Shown here piece by piece: positions 9,001 through 16,686 of a DNA stretch of 64,000 nucleotides; the stretch's first letter is position 1, and the number at the start of each line of letters is the position of its first letter. The DNA is taken from positions 1,870,501 through 1,934,500 of the forward strand of contig NZ_CP035952.1 in assembly GCF_004214895.1 (NCBI RefSeq). Reading direction: 5' to 3'. Under the pieces are notes generated by a model. The model was not told the DNA's origin, searched no databases, and saw only the letters and a program-made list of their open reading frames with translations. The DNA is from Pseudomonas tructae (GTDB lineage: Bacteria > Pseudomonadota > Gammaproteobacteria > Pseudomonadales > Pseudomonadaceae). A program made the position numbers and the translations under genes.

Positions 9001-12000
9001 GTGGCTTGCCGCAATCTGTGACCACGGCCCTGGGCAACACCCTGACCATCACCGGTTACAACGCCGCCACCGGTGTGGTGACCTACAGCTACACCCTGCT
9101 CGACAACGAAGCCCACGCCACCGCCAATGGCACCAACAGCCTGGGCGAAAGCTTCACGGTCAGCGTGACCGATACCGATGGCAGCACCGCCAGCGGCTCG
9201 CTGGATGTGAACATCGTTGACGATGTACCGACCGCAGCAGGCGATAGCAACGCCGTTACCGCTACCGAGAACCAGCTGACCCTGACCGGCAATGTGTTGA
9301 GCAACGACGTGCAAGGCGCCGATCGCGTCGCGAGCGGTCCGATCACTGCTGGCACCTTCACCGGCACCTACGGCACCCTGGTACTGGCGGCCGACGGTTC
9401 CTACACCTATACGCTCAACACTGCCGATCCGGACTTCTTCAATCTGCACGGTGGCGGTAACGGGGTCGAGACCTTTACCTACACCCTGACCGATGCCGAT
9501 GGCGATGTGTCTACCGCCAACCTGGTGCTCAACGTCAGCAACCTCAATGACCCGGTGACCCTCAATGGCCTGAACGTTGAAGGCGGCGAGCTCACCGTGT
9601 TCGAGAAGAACCTCGGCGACGGCAGTAGCCCGGACACCCCGGCGCTGACCCAGACGGGCAGCTTTACCGTCACGGCGCTTGATGGCGTACAGACCCTGAC
9701 CGTTGGCGGTATCAACGTGGTCAGTGGCGGTGTGGCCAGTGGCTTGCCGCAATCTGTGACCACGGCCCTGGGCAACACCCTGACCATCACCGGTTACAAC
9801 GCCGCCACCGGTGTGGTGACCTATAGCTACACCCTGCTCGACAACGAAGCCCACGCCACCGCCAATGGCACCAACAGCCTGGGCGAAAGCTTCACGGTCA
9901 GCGTGACCGATACCGATGGCAGCACCGCCAGCGGCTCGCTGGATGTGAACATCGTTGACGATGTACCGACCGCAGCAGGCGACAGCAACGCCGTTACCGC
10001 CACCGAGAACCAGCTGACCCTGACCGGCAATGTGTTGAGCAACGACGTGCAAGGCGCCGACCGCGTCGCGAGCGGGCCGATCACTGCTGGCACCTTCACC
10101 GGCACCTACGGCACCCTGGTGCTGGCTGCCGACGGTTCCTACACCTATACGCTCAATACTGCCGATCCGGACTTCTTCAACCTGCACGGTGGCGGTAACG
10201 GGGTCGAGACCTTTACCTACACCCTGACCGATGCCGATGGCGATGTGTCTACCGCCAACCTGGTACTCAACGTCAGCAACCTCAATGACCCGGTCACCCT
10301 CAATGGCCTGAACGTTGAAGGCGGCGAGCTCACCGTGTTCGAGAAGAACCTCGGCGACGGCAGCAGCCCGGACACCCCGGCGCTGACCCAGACGGGCAGC
10401 TTTACCGTCACGGCGCTTGATGGCGTACAGACCCTGAGCGTTGGCGGTATCAACGTGGTCAGTGGCGGTGTGGCCAGTGGCTTGCCGCAATCTGTGACCA
10501 CGGCCCTGGGCAACACCCTGACCATCACCGGCTACAACGCCGCCACCGGTGTGGTGACCTACACCTACACCCTGCTCGACAATGAAAACCACCCTACGGC
10601 CAACGGTGCCAACAGCCTGAGCGAGAGCTTTACGGTTACCGCCACGGATACCGATGGCAGTACTGCCAGTGGCGCCATCGACGTGAATATCGTCGATGAT
10701 CTACCGGCGGCTGCGGGTGATACCAACGCCGTTACCGCCACCGAGAACCAGCTGACCCTGACCGGTAATGTGCTGAGCAATGACGTGCAAGGCGCCGACC
10801 GTATCCAGAGCGGTCCGATCACTGCCGGCACCTTCACCGGTACTTATGGCACTCTGGTGCTGGCCGCTGATGGTTCCTACACCTATACGCTCAACCCCAA
10901 CGACCAGGACTTCAAGAACCTGCACGGTGGTGGCAATGGCACCGAGACCTTTACCTACACCCTCAAAGACGCCGATGGCGATACCAGCACAGCCAACCTG
11001 GTGCTCAACGTCAGCAACCTCAATGACCCGGTGACCCTCAATGGGCTGAACATCAACGGTGGCGAGCTCACTGTCTACGAGAAAAACCTCAGTGACGGCA
11101 GCAGCCCAAGCACCTCGGCGCTGACCCAGGGCGGCAGCTTCACCGTGACCGCACCGGACGGCCTGCAGACCCTGACCGTCGGCGGTATCAGCGTGTTCAG
11201 TGGTGGCGTCGCCAGTGGTTTCCCGCAATCGGCGACCACGGCCCTGGGCAACACCCTGACCATCACCGGCTACAACGCCGCCACCGGTGTGGTGACCTAC
11301 ACCTACACCTTGCTCGACAATGAGAACCACCCTACGGCCAACGGTGCCAACAGCCTGAGCGAGAGCTTTACGGTTACCGCCACCGATACTGACGGCAGTA
11401 CCGCCAATGGTGCCATCGACGTCAATATCGTCGATGACTTGCCGAGCGCAGTGAACGACACCAACGCTGTCACCGCCACTGAAGTGCAACTGACCTTGAC
11501 CGGCAATGTACTGAGCAATGACGTGCAAGGTGCCGACCGTGTAACCGGGCCGATCACCGCCGGAACTTTCACCGGTACCTACGGCACTCTGGTACTGGCG
11601 GCTGATGGCTCTTACACCTATACGCTCAACCCCAACGACCAGGACTTCAAGAACCTGCACGGTGGTGGCAATGGCACCGAGACCTTTACCTACACCCTCA
11701 AAGACGCCGATGGCGATACCAGCACAGCCAACCTGGTGCTCAACGTCAGCAACCTCAATGACCCGGTGACCCTCAATGGGCTGAACATCAACGGTGGCGA
11801 GCTCACTGTCTACGAGAAAAACCTCAGTGACGGCAGCAGCCCAAGCACCCCGGCGCTGACCCAGGGCGGCAGCTTCACCGTGACCGCACCGGACGGCCTG
11901 CAGACCCTGACCGTCGGCGGTATCAGCGTGGTCAGTGGTGGCGTCGCCAGTGGTTTTCCGCAATCGGCGACCACGGCCCTGGGCAACACCCTGACCATCA

Positions 12001-15000
12001 CCGGCTACAACGCCGCCACCGGTGTTGTGACCTACACCTACACCTTGCTCGACAATGAGAACCACCCTACGGCCAACGGTGCCAACAGCCTGAGCGAGAG
12101 CTTTACGGTCACCGCCACCGATACTGACGGCAGTACCGCCAATGGTGCCATCGACGTCAATATCGTCGATGACTTGCCGAGTGCAGTGAACGACACCAAC
12201 GCTGTCACCGCCACTGAAGTGCAACTGACCTTGACCGGCAATGTACTGAGCAATGACGTGCAAGGTGCCGACCGTGTAACCGGGCCGATCACCGCCGGAA
12301 CTTTCACCGGTACCTACGGCACTCTGGTACTGGCGGCTGATGGCTCTTACACCTATACGCTCAACCCCAACGACCAGGACTTCAAGAACCTGCACGGTGG
12401 CGGCAACGGCATCGAGAGCTTCACCTACACCTTGCGCGATGCCGATGGCGATACCAGCACTGCGACCCTCAAGCTCAATGTCAGTAACCTCGATAACCCG
12501 GTGACCATCGACGGGCTGAACGTCAATGGCGGTGAGCTGACCGTCTACGAAAAAAACCTCAGTGACGGCACCAGCCCGGACTCGCCAGCCCTGACCCAGT
12601 CGGGCAGCTTCACCGTGACCGCCCCCGATGGCCTGCAGAGCCTTACAGTAGGTGGCATCAGCGTGGTCAGTGGTGGCGTGGTCAACGGCTTCCCGCAGTC
12701 CGGGACGACCCCGCTGGGCAACTCCATCACCATCACCGGTTACAACCCCGCTACCGGGGTGGTCAGCTACACCTACACCTTGCTCGACAACGAAAACCAC
12801 CCCAATGCCAATGGCATCAATAACCTCAACGAAAGCATCAACGTCGTTGCCACCGATACCGACGGTAGTTCAGCCAGCGCGACCATCGATGTGAAGATCG
12901 TCGACGACGTGCCCAATGCCACAGGGGCCGAGCGTTCGGTGACCCCGGGCCAGGTGGATTCGAACCTGCTGCTGGTCATCGACGTCTCCGGCAGTATGAA
13001 CGATGCCTCGGGTGTGCCTGGATTGACGCGCATGCAACTGGCCAAGCAGGCAATCAGTGCCTTGCTCGACAAGTACGACGAAATGGGCGACGTGAAGGTT
13101 CAGTTGGTGACCTTCTCCACCGGGGCCAACCAGCCGTCAACGGTGTGGGTGACCGTCGATCAGGCCAAGGCCATCGTCAATGGCCTGAGCGCGGGCGGTT
13201 CGACCTATTACGACTCGGCAATCAACTCGGCGCAGACGGCCTATACCACCGGTGGAAAAATTACCGGTGCGCAGAACATCGTGTATTTCTTCTCTGACGG
13301 CGAACCGACGTCGGGGCACTCCATCACTGCGCCACGGGAAGCAGCCTGGGAGACGTTTCTCGACAGCAATGGCATCAAGTCATATGCCATCGGCCTGGGC
13401 GGTGGCGTCAATGCCGGCAACCTCAACCCGTTGTCCTACGATGGCAGTACGCACACCGACACCAACGCCACCGTAGTCACCGACCTCAACCAGCTCAACT
13501 CGGTGCTGTCCGGTACCGTGCAGGGTGCGCCGATCACCGGCAGCCTGATGAGTGGTGGCCAGTTCGGCGCTGATGGCGGCTTCATCAAGTCGCTGGTGAT
13601 TGACGGCACCACCTACACCTACGATCCCAAGGGCAACGGCGGCGCAGGCTCCTACGCCACCAGTGGAGCGGCGGATCGCGGCACCTTCGATACCGGCACC
13701 AACAGCATTACCGTGAAAACCGCGATTGGCGGCAGCATCGTGGTCAACATGGATACTGGCGACTTTACCTACACGCCACCCAAAGACACCGGCAGCGGCC
13801 AGGTCGAGCAGATCGGTTTCGTGGCCAGCGACAACGACGGCGACACCGCCAGCGCCAACCTGGTGATCAATGTTTACGCCAATACCGCACCAGTGGCCGG
13901 GGCTGACCATATCATCACCAATATCCTTTCAAGCAGCATCACGGTGCCTGCCGAGGGGTTGCTGGCCAATGACAGCGATGCCAACCATGACCGTCTGAGC
14001 ATACCGTCGACGACCACCTTCCAGACAGACTGGGCGGCCAAGGGCGCAGGTTTTACCGTGGGTAGCGCGACGCCGCCGACCGTGTCCTTCAATGGCACCA
14101 ACAACAGCAGCGGCAACCAGTTGCGGGACCTGCCGCGCTCCTCCTTCAGAGGCCCGGCCGATGTCATGACGGCGGCGTTGATCGTCAATGGTTACCTGGG
14201 GGCGGTGACCACGGCCAATGCCAACGATGAGGACGTGTTGACCGTCACCCTGAAGAAGGGCGAGACGCTGACGCTCGATCACAACCTGGCAGCCGGCAAC
14301 ATTCTGATGGAATGGAAGGATGCCAGCGGCAGCTACCAGACCATTGCCGACGGCGGCTTCTTCACGGCAAGCCACGACGGTCTTTACAGCATTCACCTGG
14401 TCAACCTGACCAATACCTCGGGCAGCAACGTCAACAACGCCGAAAACTACGCGTTGACCATGACTGTCGACTATTCCAACGCGCAAAACGAAACCGCCTA
14501 CGGCACCTACACCCTAAGCGACGGGCATGGTGGTAGCAGCACCGGCAATGTCGACATCAATTACCAGGAAGGCAGCACCCTTACCGGCACCGGCGGCGAC
14601 GATACCTTGCTGGCAGGTGCCGGCAACGACACCCTTAATGCCGGGGCGGGCAATGACGTACTGATCGGCGGGGATGGCAACGACTTCCTCTACGGTGGTG
14701 ACGGCAATGACCTGTTGATCGGTGGCGCCGGCAACGACCTGCTGGATGGCGGAGCGGGTATCGATACCGCCAGCTACGCCAGTGCCACGGGCGCTGTGAC
14801 AGTCAACCTGAGCACTGTCGGCGGGCAGAACACAGGTGGCGCCGGCACCGATACCCTGGTGGCGATCGAAAACCTGATCGGTTCGGACTACAACGACACC
14901 CTGACGGGTAACAACAATGCCAACGTGCTCACCGGTGGCCTGGGCAACGACACCCTCAACGGTGCCGGCGGGGACGATGTGCTGATCGGTGGCCCGGGCA

Positions 15001-15389
15001 ACAACACCCTCACCGGTGGCACCGGCAGCGATACCTTCCTCTATCAGCAAGGCAACACGGGGCATGATGTGGTCACCGATTTTACCCCGGGTACCGACCG
15101 CCTGGATCTGTCGCAGTTGCTGCAAGGCGAGAACACCACCACCGCATCGCTGGATGACTACCTGCACTTCAAGGTCACCGGCAGTGGAGCCAGCGTGGTC
15201 TCGACCATCGAGGTCAGCTCCGTTGCCGGGGCGGCGCCAACCCAGACCATCGATCTGGCCGGAGTCAACCTGGCCCAGCACTATGGCGTGACGGCGGGGG
15301 CGGGCGGGGTGATTGCGGCGGGGCAGGACACGGCGACGATCATAAACGGAATGCTCAATGATCATTCGCTGAAGGTGGACACCGTTTGA
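6054..15389 (+). CDS. giant RTX adhesin with retention module, Big-like repeats, VWA and T1SS signal (MapA/LapA/BapA type)
   Basis: About 3111 residues from the ATG at 6054, which follows GGAGGAG; the frame is open 22 codons further up but without a ribosome site. In order: an N-terminal LapA-like retention module (1-~110, from AKLIGIVSKVVGEV); the sequence TAAG at 115-118, matching the LapG di-alanine cleavage site; the family motif SFVILDE; a tandem array of cadherin/Big-like units at about 320-2285; a von Willebrand A domain at about 2300-2490 with MIDAS motif DVSGS starting at 2310; further beta domains; RTX nonapeptides (GGxGNDxLxG) at about 2842-2993; and a C-terminal type I secretion domain (DVVTDFTPGTDRLDLSQLL). 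In this family the N-terminal plug holds the protein in the TolC-like pore until LapG cuts it. It should promote surface attachment and biofilm formation. The exporter genes are divergent and adjacent. Confidence 0.93.
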   Translation: MAKLIGIVSKVVGEVFAVGSDGSRRPLVEGDRLYAGEQLDTGVAGAVAVHLQNGAELTLGRGSNLTLTPELLANQAAHVDTPESLTPSQAQLSDVEKLQQAIAAGADPTQDADPTAAGPASGGAPGALGGGHSFVILDEVAGRVDPVIGFPTAGFNGFPELRELDVGLINNNDDLPPVAVDNPVSIEGLGVEGGELSLSEANLPQGSASNPAALTQVGSFSVLAPDGVFNLNVGGINVVTAGTVTGVGQSVTTSLGNVLTITGYDAASGVVSYSYTLSGAENHPNGAGGNGLGESISVQVSDTDGDVASGSLDINVIDDVPQAVADTNAVTATENQLTLTGNVLSNDVQGADRVPSGPITAGTFVGTYGTLVLAADGSYTYTLNTADPDFINLQGGGNGVETFTYTLTDADGDASSANLVLNVTNLNDQVELNGLSINGGELVLSEKNLATGSSPDAAALTQSGTFSVTAADGLQSLTVGGINVISGGVANSFPQSLTTALGNTLTINGYNPATGEVSYSYTLNGNDAHATANGSNSLGESFNVVATDTDGSSASMSIDVSIVDDVPTAVGDSNAVTATENQLTLTGNVLSNDVQGADRVASGPITAGTFTGTYGTLVLAADGSYTYTLNTADPDFFNLHGGGNGVETFTYTLTDADGDVSTANLVLNVSNLNDPVTLNGLNVEGGELTVFEKNLGDGSSPDTPALTQTGSFTVTALDGVQTLSVGGINVVSGGVASGLPQSVTTALGNTLTITGYNAATGVVTYSYTLLDNEAHATANGTNSLGESFTVSVTDTDGSTASGSLDVNIVDDVPTAAGDTNAVTATENQLTLTGNVLSNDVQGADRVASGPITAGTFTGTYGTLVLAADGSYTYTLNTADPDFFNLHGGGNGVETFTYTLTDADGDVSTANLVLNVSNLNDPVTLNGLNVEGGELTVFEKNLGDGSSPDTPALTQTGSFTVTALDGVQTLTVGGINVVSGGVASGLPQSVTTALGNTLTITGYNAATGVVTYSYTLLDNEAHATANGTNSLGESFTVSVTDTDGSTASGSLDVNIVDDVPTAAGDSNAVTATENQLTLTGNVLSNDVQGADRVASGPITAGTFTGTYGTLVLAADGSYTYTLNTADPDFFNLHGGGNGVETFTYTLTDADGDVSTANLVLNVSNLNDPVTLNGLNVEGGELTVFEKNLGDGSSPDTPALTQTGSFTVTALDGVQTLTVGGINVVSGGVASGLPQSVTTALGNTLTITGYNAATGVVTYSYTLLDNEAHATANGTNSLGESFTVSVTDTDGSTASGSLDVNIVDDVPTAAGDSNAVTATENQLTLTGNVLSNDVQGADRVASGPITAGTFTGTYGTLVLAADGSYTYTLNTADPDFFNLHGGGNGVETFTYTLTDADGDVSTANLVLNVSNLNDPVTLNGLNVEGGELTVFEKNLGDGSSPDTPALTQTGSFTVTALDGVQTLSVGGINVVSGGVASGLPQSVTTALGNTLTITGYNAATGVVTYTYTLLDNENHPTANGANSLSESFTVTATDTDGSTASGAIDVNIVDDLPAAAGDTNAVTATENQLTLTGNVLSNDVQGADRIQSGPITAGTFTGTYGTLVLAADGSYTYTLNPNDQDFKNLHGGGNGTETFTYTLKDADGDTSTANLVLNVSNLNDPVTLNGLNINGGELTVYEKNLSDGSSPSTSALTQGGSFTVTAPDGLQTLTVGGISVFSGGVASGFPQSATTALGNTLTITGYNAATGVVTYTYTLLDNENHPTANGANSLSESFTVTATDTDGSTANGAIDVNIVDDLPSAVNDTNAVTATEVQLTLTGNVLSNDVQGADRVTGPITAGTFTGTYGTLVLAADGSYTYTLNPNDQDFKNLHGGGNGTETFTYTLKDADGDTSTANLVLNVSNLNDPVTLNGLNINGGELTVYEKNLSDGSSPSTPALTQGGSFTVTAPDGLQTLTVGGISVVSGGVASGFPQSATTALGNTLTITGYNAATGVVTYTYTLLDNENHPTANGANSLSESFTVTATDTDGSTANGAIDVNIVDDLPSAVNDTNAVTATEVQLTLTGNVLSNDVQGADRVTGPITAGTFTGTYGTLVLAADGSYTYTLNPNDQDFKNLHGGGNGIESFTYTLRDADGDTSTATLKLNVSNLDNPVTIDGLNVNGGELTVYEKNLSDGTSPDSPALTQSGSFTVTAPDGLQSLTVGGISVVSGGVVNGFPQSGTTPLGNSITITGYNPATGVVSYTYTLLDNENHPNANGINNLNESINVVATDTDGSSASATIDVKIVDDVPNATGAERSVTPGQVDSNLLLVIDVSGSMNDASGVPGLTRMQLAKQAISALLDKYDEMGDVKVQLVTFSTGANQPSTVWVTVDQAKAIVNGLSAGGSTYYDSAINSAQTAYTTGGKITGAQNIVYFFSDGEPTSGHSITAPREAAWETFLDSNGIKSYAIGLGGGVNAGNLNPLSYDGSTHTDTNATVVTDLNQLNSVLSGTVQGAPITGSLMSGGQFGADGGFIKSLVIDGTTYTYDPKGNGGAGSYATSGAADRGTFDTGTNSITVKTAIGGSIVVNMDTGDFTYTPPKDTGSGQVEQIGFVASDNDGDTASANLVINVYANTAPVAGADHIITNILSSSITVPAEGLLANDSDANHDRLSIPSTTTFQTDWAAKGAGFTVGSATPPTVSFNGTNNSSGNQLRDLPRSSFRGPADVMTAALIVNGYLGAVTTANANDEDVLTVTLKKGETLTLDHNLAAGNILMEWKDASGSYQTIADGGFFTASHDGLYSIHLVNLTNTSGSNVNNAENYALTMTVDYSNAQNETAYGTYTLSDGHGGSSTGNVDINYQEGSTLTGTGGDDTLLAGAGNDTLNAGAGNDVLIGGDGNDFLYGGDGNDLLIGGAGNDLLDGGAGIDTASYASATGAVTVNLSTVGGQNTGGAGTDTLVAIENLIGSDYNDTLTGNNNANVLTGGLGNDTLNGAGGDDVLIGGPGNNTLTGGTGSDTFLYQQGNTGHDVVTDFTPGTDRLDLSQLLQGENTTTASLDDYLHFKVTGSGASVVSTIEVSSVAGAAPTQTIDLAGVNLAQHYGVTAGAGGVIAAGQDTATIINGMLNDHSLKVDTV
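6396..6407 (+). other. putative LapG protease cleavage site (TAAG) in adhesin
   Basis: Codons 115-118 of the adhesin read Thr-Ala-Ala-Gly, in the context DADP-TAAG-PASGG, just after the retention module. LapG-type periplasmic Cys proteases cut LapA and MapA-like adhesins between the two alanines of this motif. The position, roughly 110 residues from the N-terminus, also fits LapA. The cut itself is an inference from motif and position. Confidence 0.75.
7020..12910 (+). repeat. tandem 738-bp coding repeats of the adhesin
   Basis: About eight consecutive units, each starting near NAVTATE-(N/V)QLTLTGNVLSND. The period is exactly 738 bases (246 codons) through most of the array and 735 bases for the units beginning RVTGP (one codon deleted). 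The central units, from about 7750 to 10,550, are nearly identical at the nucleotide level, including silent positions; the flanking units have diverged. Each unit carries two beta-sandwich halves, one ending in LNVSNLNDPV and one in VNIVDD. Near-identity suggests recent duplication or gene conversion and makes copy number prone to change. Confidence 0.9.
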
Positions 15390-15392
15390 CCT

Positions 15393-15463
15393 TGTAGGAG
15401 CGGGCTTGCCCCGCGATGCGATAGGGTTGACAGAATGCTATCGCGGGGCAAGCCCGCTCCCAC
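15393..15463. repeat. inverted REP pair after adhesin gene
   Basis: Two REP cores face each other: TGTAGGAGCGGGCTTGCCCC at 15393-15412 and GCGGGGCAAGCCCGCTCCCAC at 15442-15462, with ~29 bases between. The RNA could form a long stable stem. Its position 4 bases after the adhesin stop, between convergent genes, suggests a role in transcript 3'-end stability or termination. Confidence 0.85.
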
Positions 15464-15471
15464 CTGGTGTC

Positions 15472-15837
15472 TCAGGACGGGCGCCGCAGGGTCTTTTGCC
15501 GCAAGATGTAAATGCTCACCAGCACCGCGCTGGTGAGCATGAAGCCCCGTGCCCAGATCAGCGGTACCAGGTAGCACGACAGGCCGATGCTCAACCACAT
15601 CAAACCGATCGCATAGACCTTGCCTTTGAGGGGGATGCCTTCGCCACTGAGGTAGTCGCGAATCCACGGTCCCAACCGTGGGTGATTGACCAGCCAATGG
15701 TGAAAGCGCGGCGAGCTGCGCGCAAAGCACGCAGCAGCCAGGAGCAGGAAAGGGGTGGTGGGCAACACCGGCAGGAAGATCCCGATCACCCCCAGCGCAA
15801 CGCTGAGCCAGCCGGTGGCCAGCAGCAGGTAGCGCAT
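15472..15837 (-). CDS. DUF454 (YbaN-like) small inner-membrane protein
   Basis: A protein of 121 residues from the ATG at 15837. It has membrane segments at the N-terminus (GWLSVALGVIGIFLPVLPTTPF) and near the C-terminus. The block LPVLPTTPFLLLAAACFARSSPRFHHWL is the DUF454/YbaN hallmark. The function is unknown. It starts 10 bases after the UPF0149 gene stop and is probably co-transcribed with it. The frame is open upstream to 15900, but that extension overlaps the neighbour and precedes the conserved start. Confidence 0.85.
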   Translation of the reverse strand: MRYLLLATGWLSVALGVIGIFLPVLPTTPFLLLAAACFARSSPRFHHWLVNHPRLGPWIRDYLSGEGIPLKGKVYAIGLMWLSIGLSCYLVPLIWARGFMLTSAVLVSIYILRQKTLRRPS

Positions 15838-15847
15838 TGACGCCGAC

Positions 15848-16441
15848 TCAGTGGTGGCGAGGTTTGAGCAGTGCAGGTGCTGGCTTTTCGTCCGGTGCAT
15901 GCTGCAGCAGGTACAGGGCGGTCAGGGCCTCTGGAATCTGCACGATCATGTCGTCCATCAGGTTGGCATCGCTGGCGATGTCAGCGAATTCCGGCTGTTC
16001 GTCGAACAGACCCGAACCGACCATGATCGGCAGCAACATCTCGCTGACTTCTTCTTCGGCGGTTTCGAACCAGGCCTCTTCACGCATGAACACGCCTTCC
16101 ATGAAACCGATGCACCAGCCGCGCAGGTCCGAGTCGTCCGGCTCGTCACCCAGGTCCAGGTCACACGGCAGTTCGAACTCTTCATCGCTGGCCAGTTGGC
16201 GGGCGATGTGGGCCTTGAGCTGGATCAGCGTGGCCTCGATCTCTTCACGCTGGGCGTCGTTCGTGTAGTGCGGCTCTTCGGCGAACAGGGCGTCGATCCA
16301 TTCGCGCTCGGGAACGGCCTCGGTACCAATCGACAAGGCAGTCAGGAAGCCGTGGGCGGCCACGTAGTCCAGCGCCTCTTCGTGCAGCTCGTCGGCGTCG
16401 AGGAAGGCTTGCAGGCGGGTCAATTGCTCGGCGAAGGACAT
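15848..16441 (-). CDS. UPF0149 (YecA/YgfB) family protein
   Basis: A protein of 197 residues from the ATG at 16441 (AAGG upstream). An all-helical, very acidic UPF0149 domain is recognisable from AxxHGFLTAL near residue 30, the block RGWCIGFMEGVF in the middle and the C-terminal ALYLLQHA. The family is widespread in gammaproteobacteria, and for most members no biochemical role is fixed. The acidic stretch of Asp and Glu before RGWCIGF is typical. It lies upstream of the DUF454 gene on the same strand and divergent from recQ, so 16442-16686 must hold both promoters. Confidence 0.85.
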   Translation of the reverse strand: MSFAEQLTRLQAFLDADELHEEALDYVAAHGFLTALSIGTEAVPEREWIDALFAEEPHYTNDAQREEIEATLIQLKAHIARQLASDEEFELPCDLDLGDEPDDSDLRGWCIGFMEGVFMREEAWFETAEEEVSEMLLPIMVGSGLFDEQPEFADIASDANLMDDMIVQIPEALTALYLLQHAPDEKPAPALLKPRHH

Positions 16442-16686
16442 TACGGGGCTACCTTGGGAATAAACGATATTGAATTCTAGCACCTTGCAGCGCAAACGAG
16501 GCAAAGGAAGACGTCTATCGCAGAGCGTCCTGCTAGGGCGCAGGCTCCGGTATAATGCCCGGCTTTTATCCTCGGGCCCTTTGCACCACGGGACCGGGTA
16601 AAAGCCGCTTACGCATTTTCGGGTGTCGCCAGCGGAGTTTTCGTCCAGCCTGTGCCCAGGATGGTTTTGCGATTTTTGGAGTTTCT

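Noticed and set aside
6150..10592. A long open frame of ~1480 codons on the minus strand opposite the adhesin repeats
   Set aside because: It is the shadow of a repetitive GC-rich coding array; its translation is the same peptide repeated, with no domain and no ribosome site.
7020..12910. Tandem repeats as a possible CRISPR or satellite array
   Set aside because: The period is 738 bases, in frame and fully coding; there are no short repeats with spacers and no cas genes.
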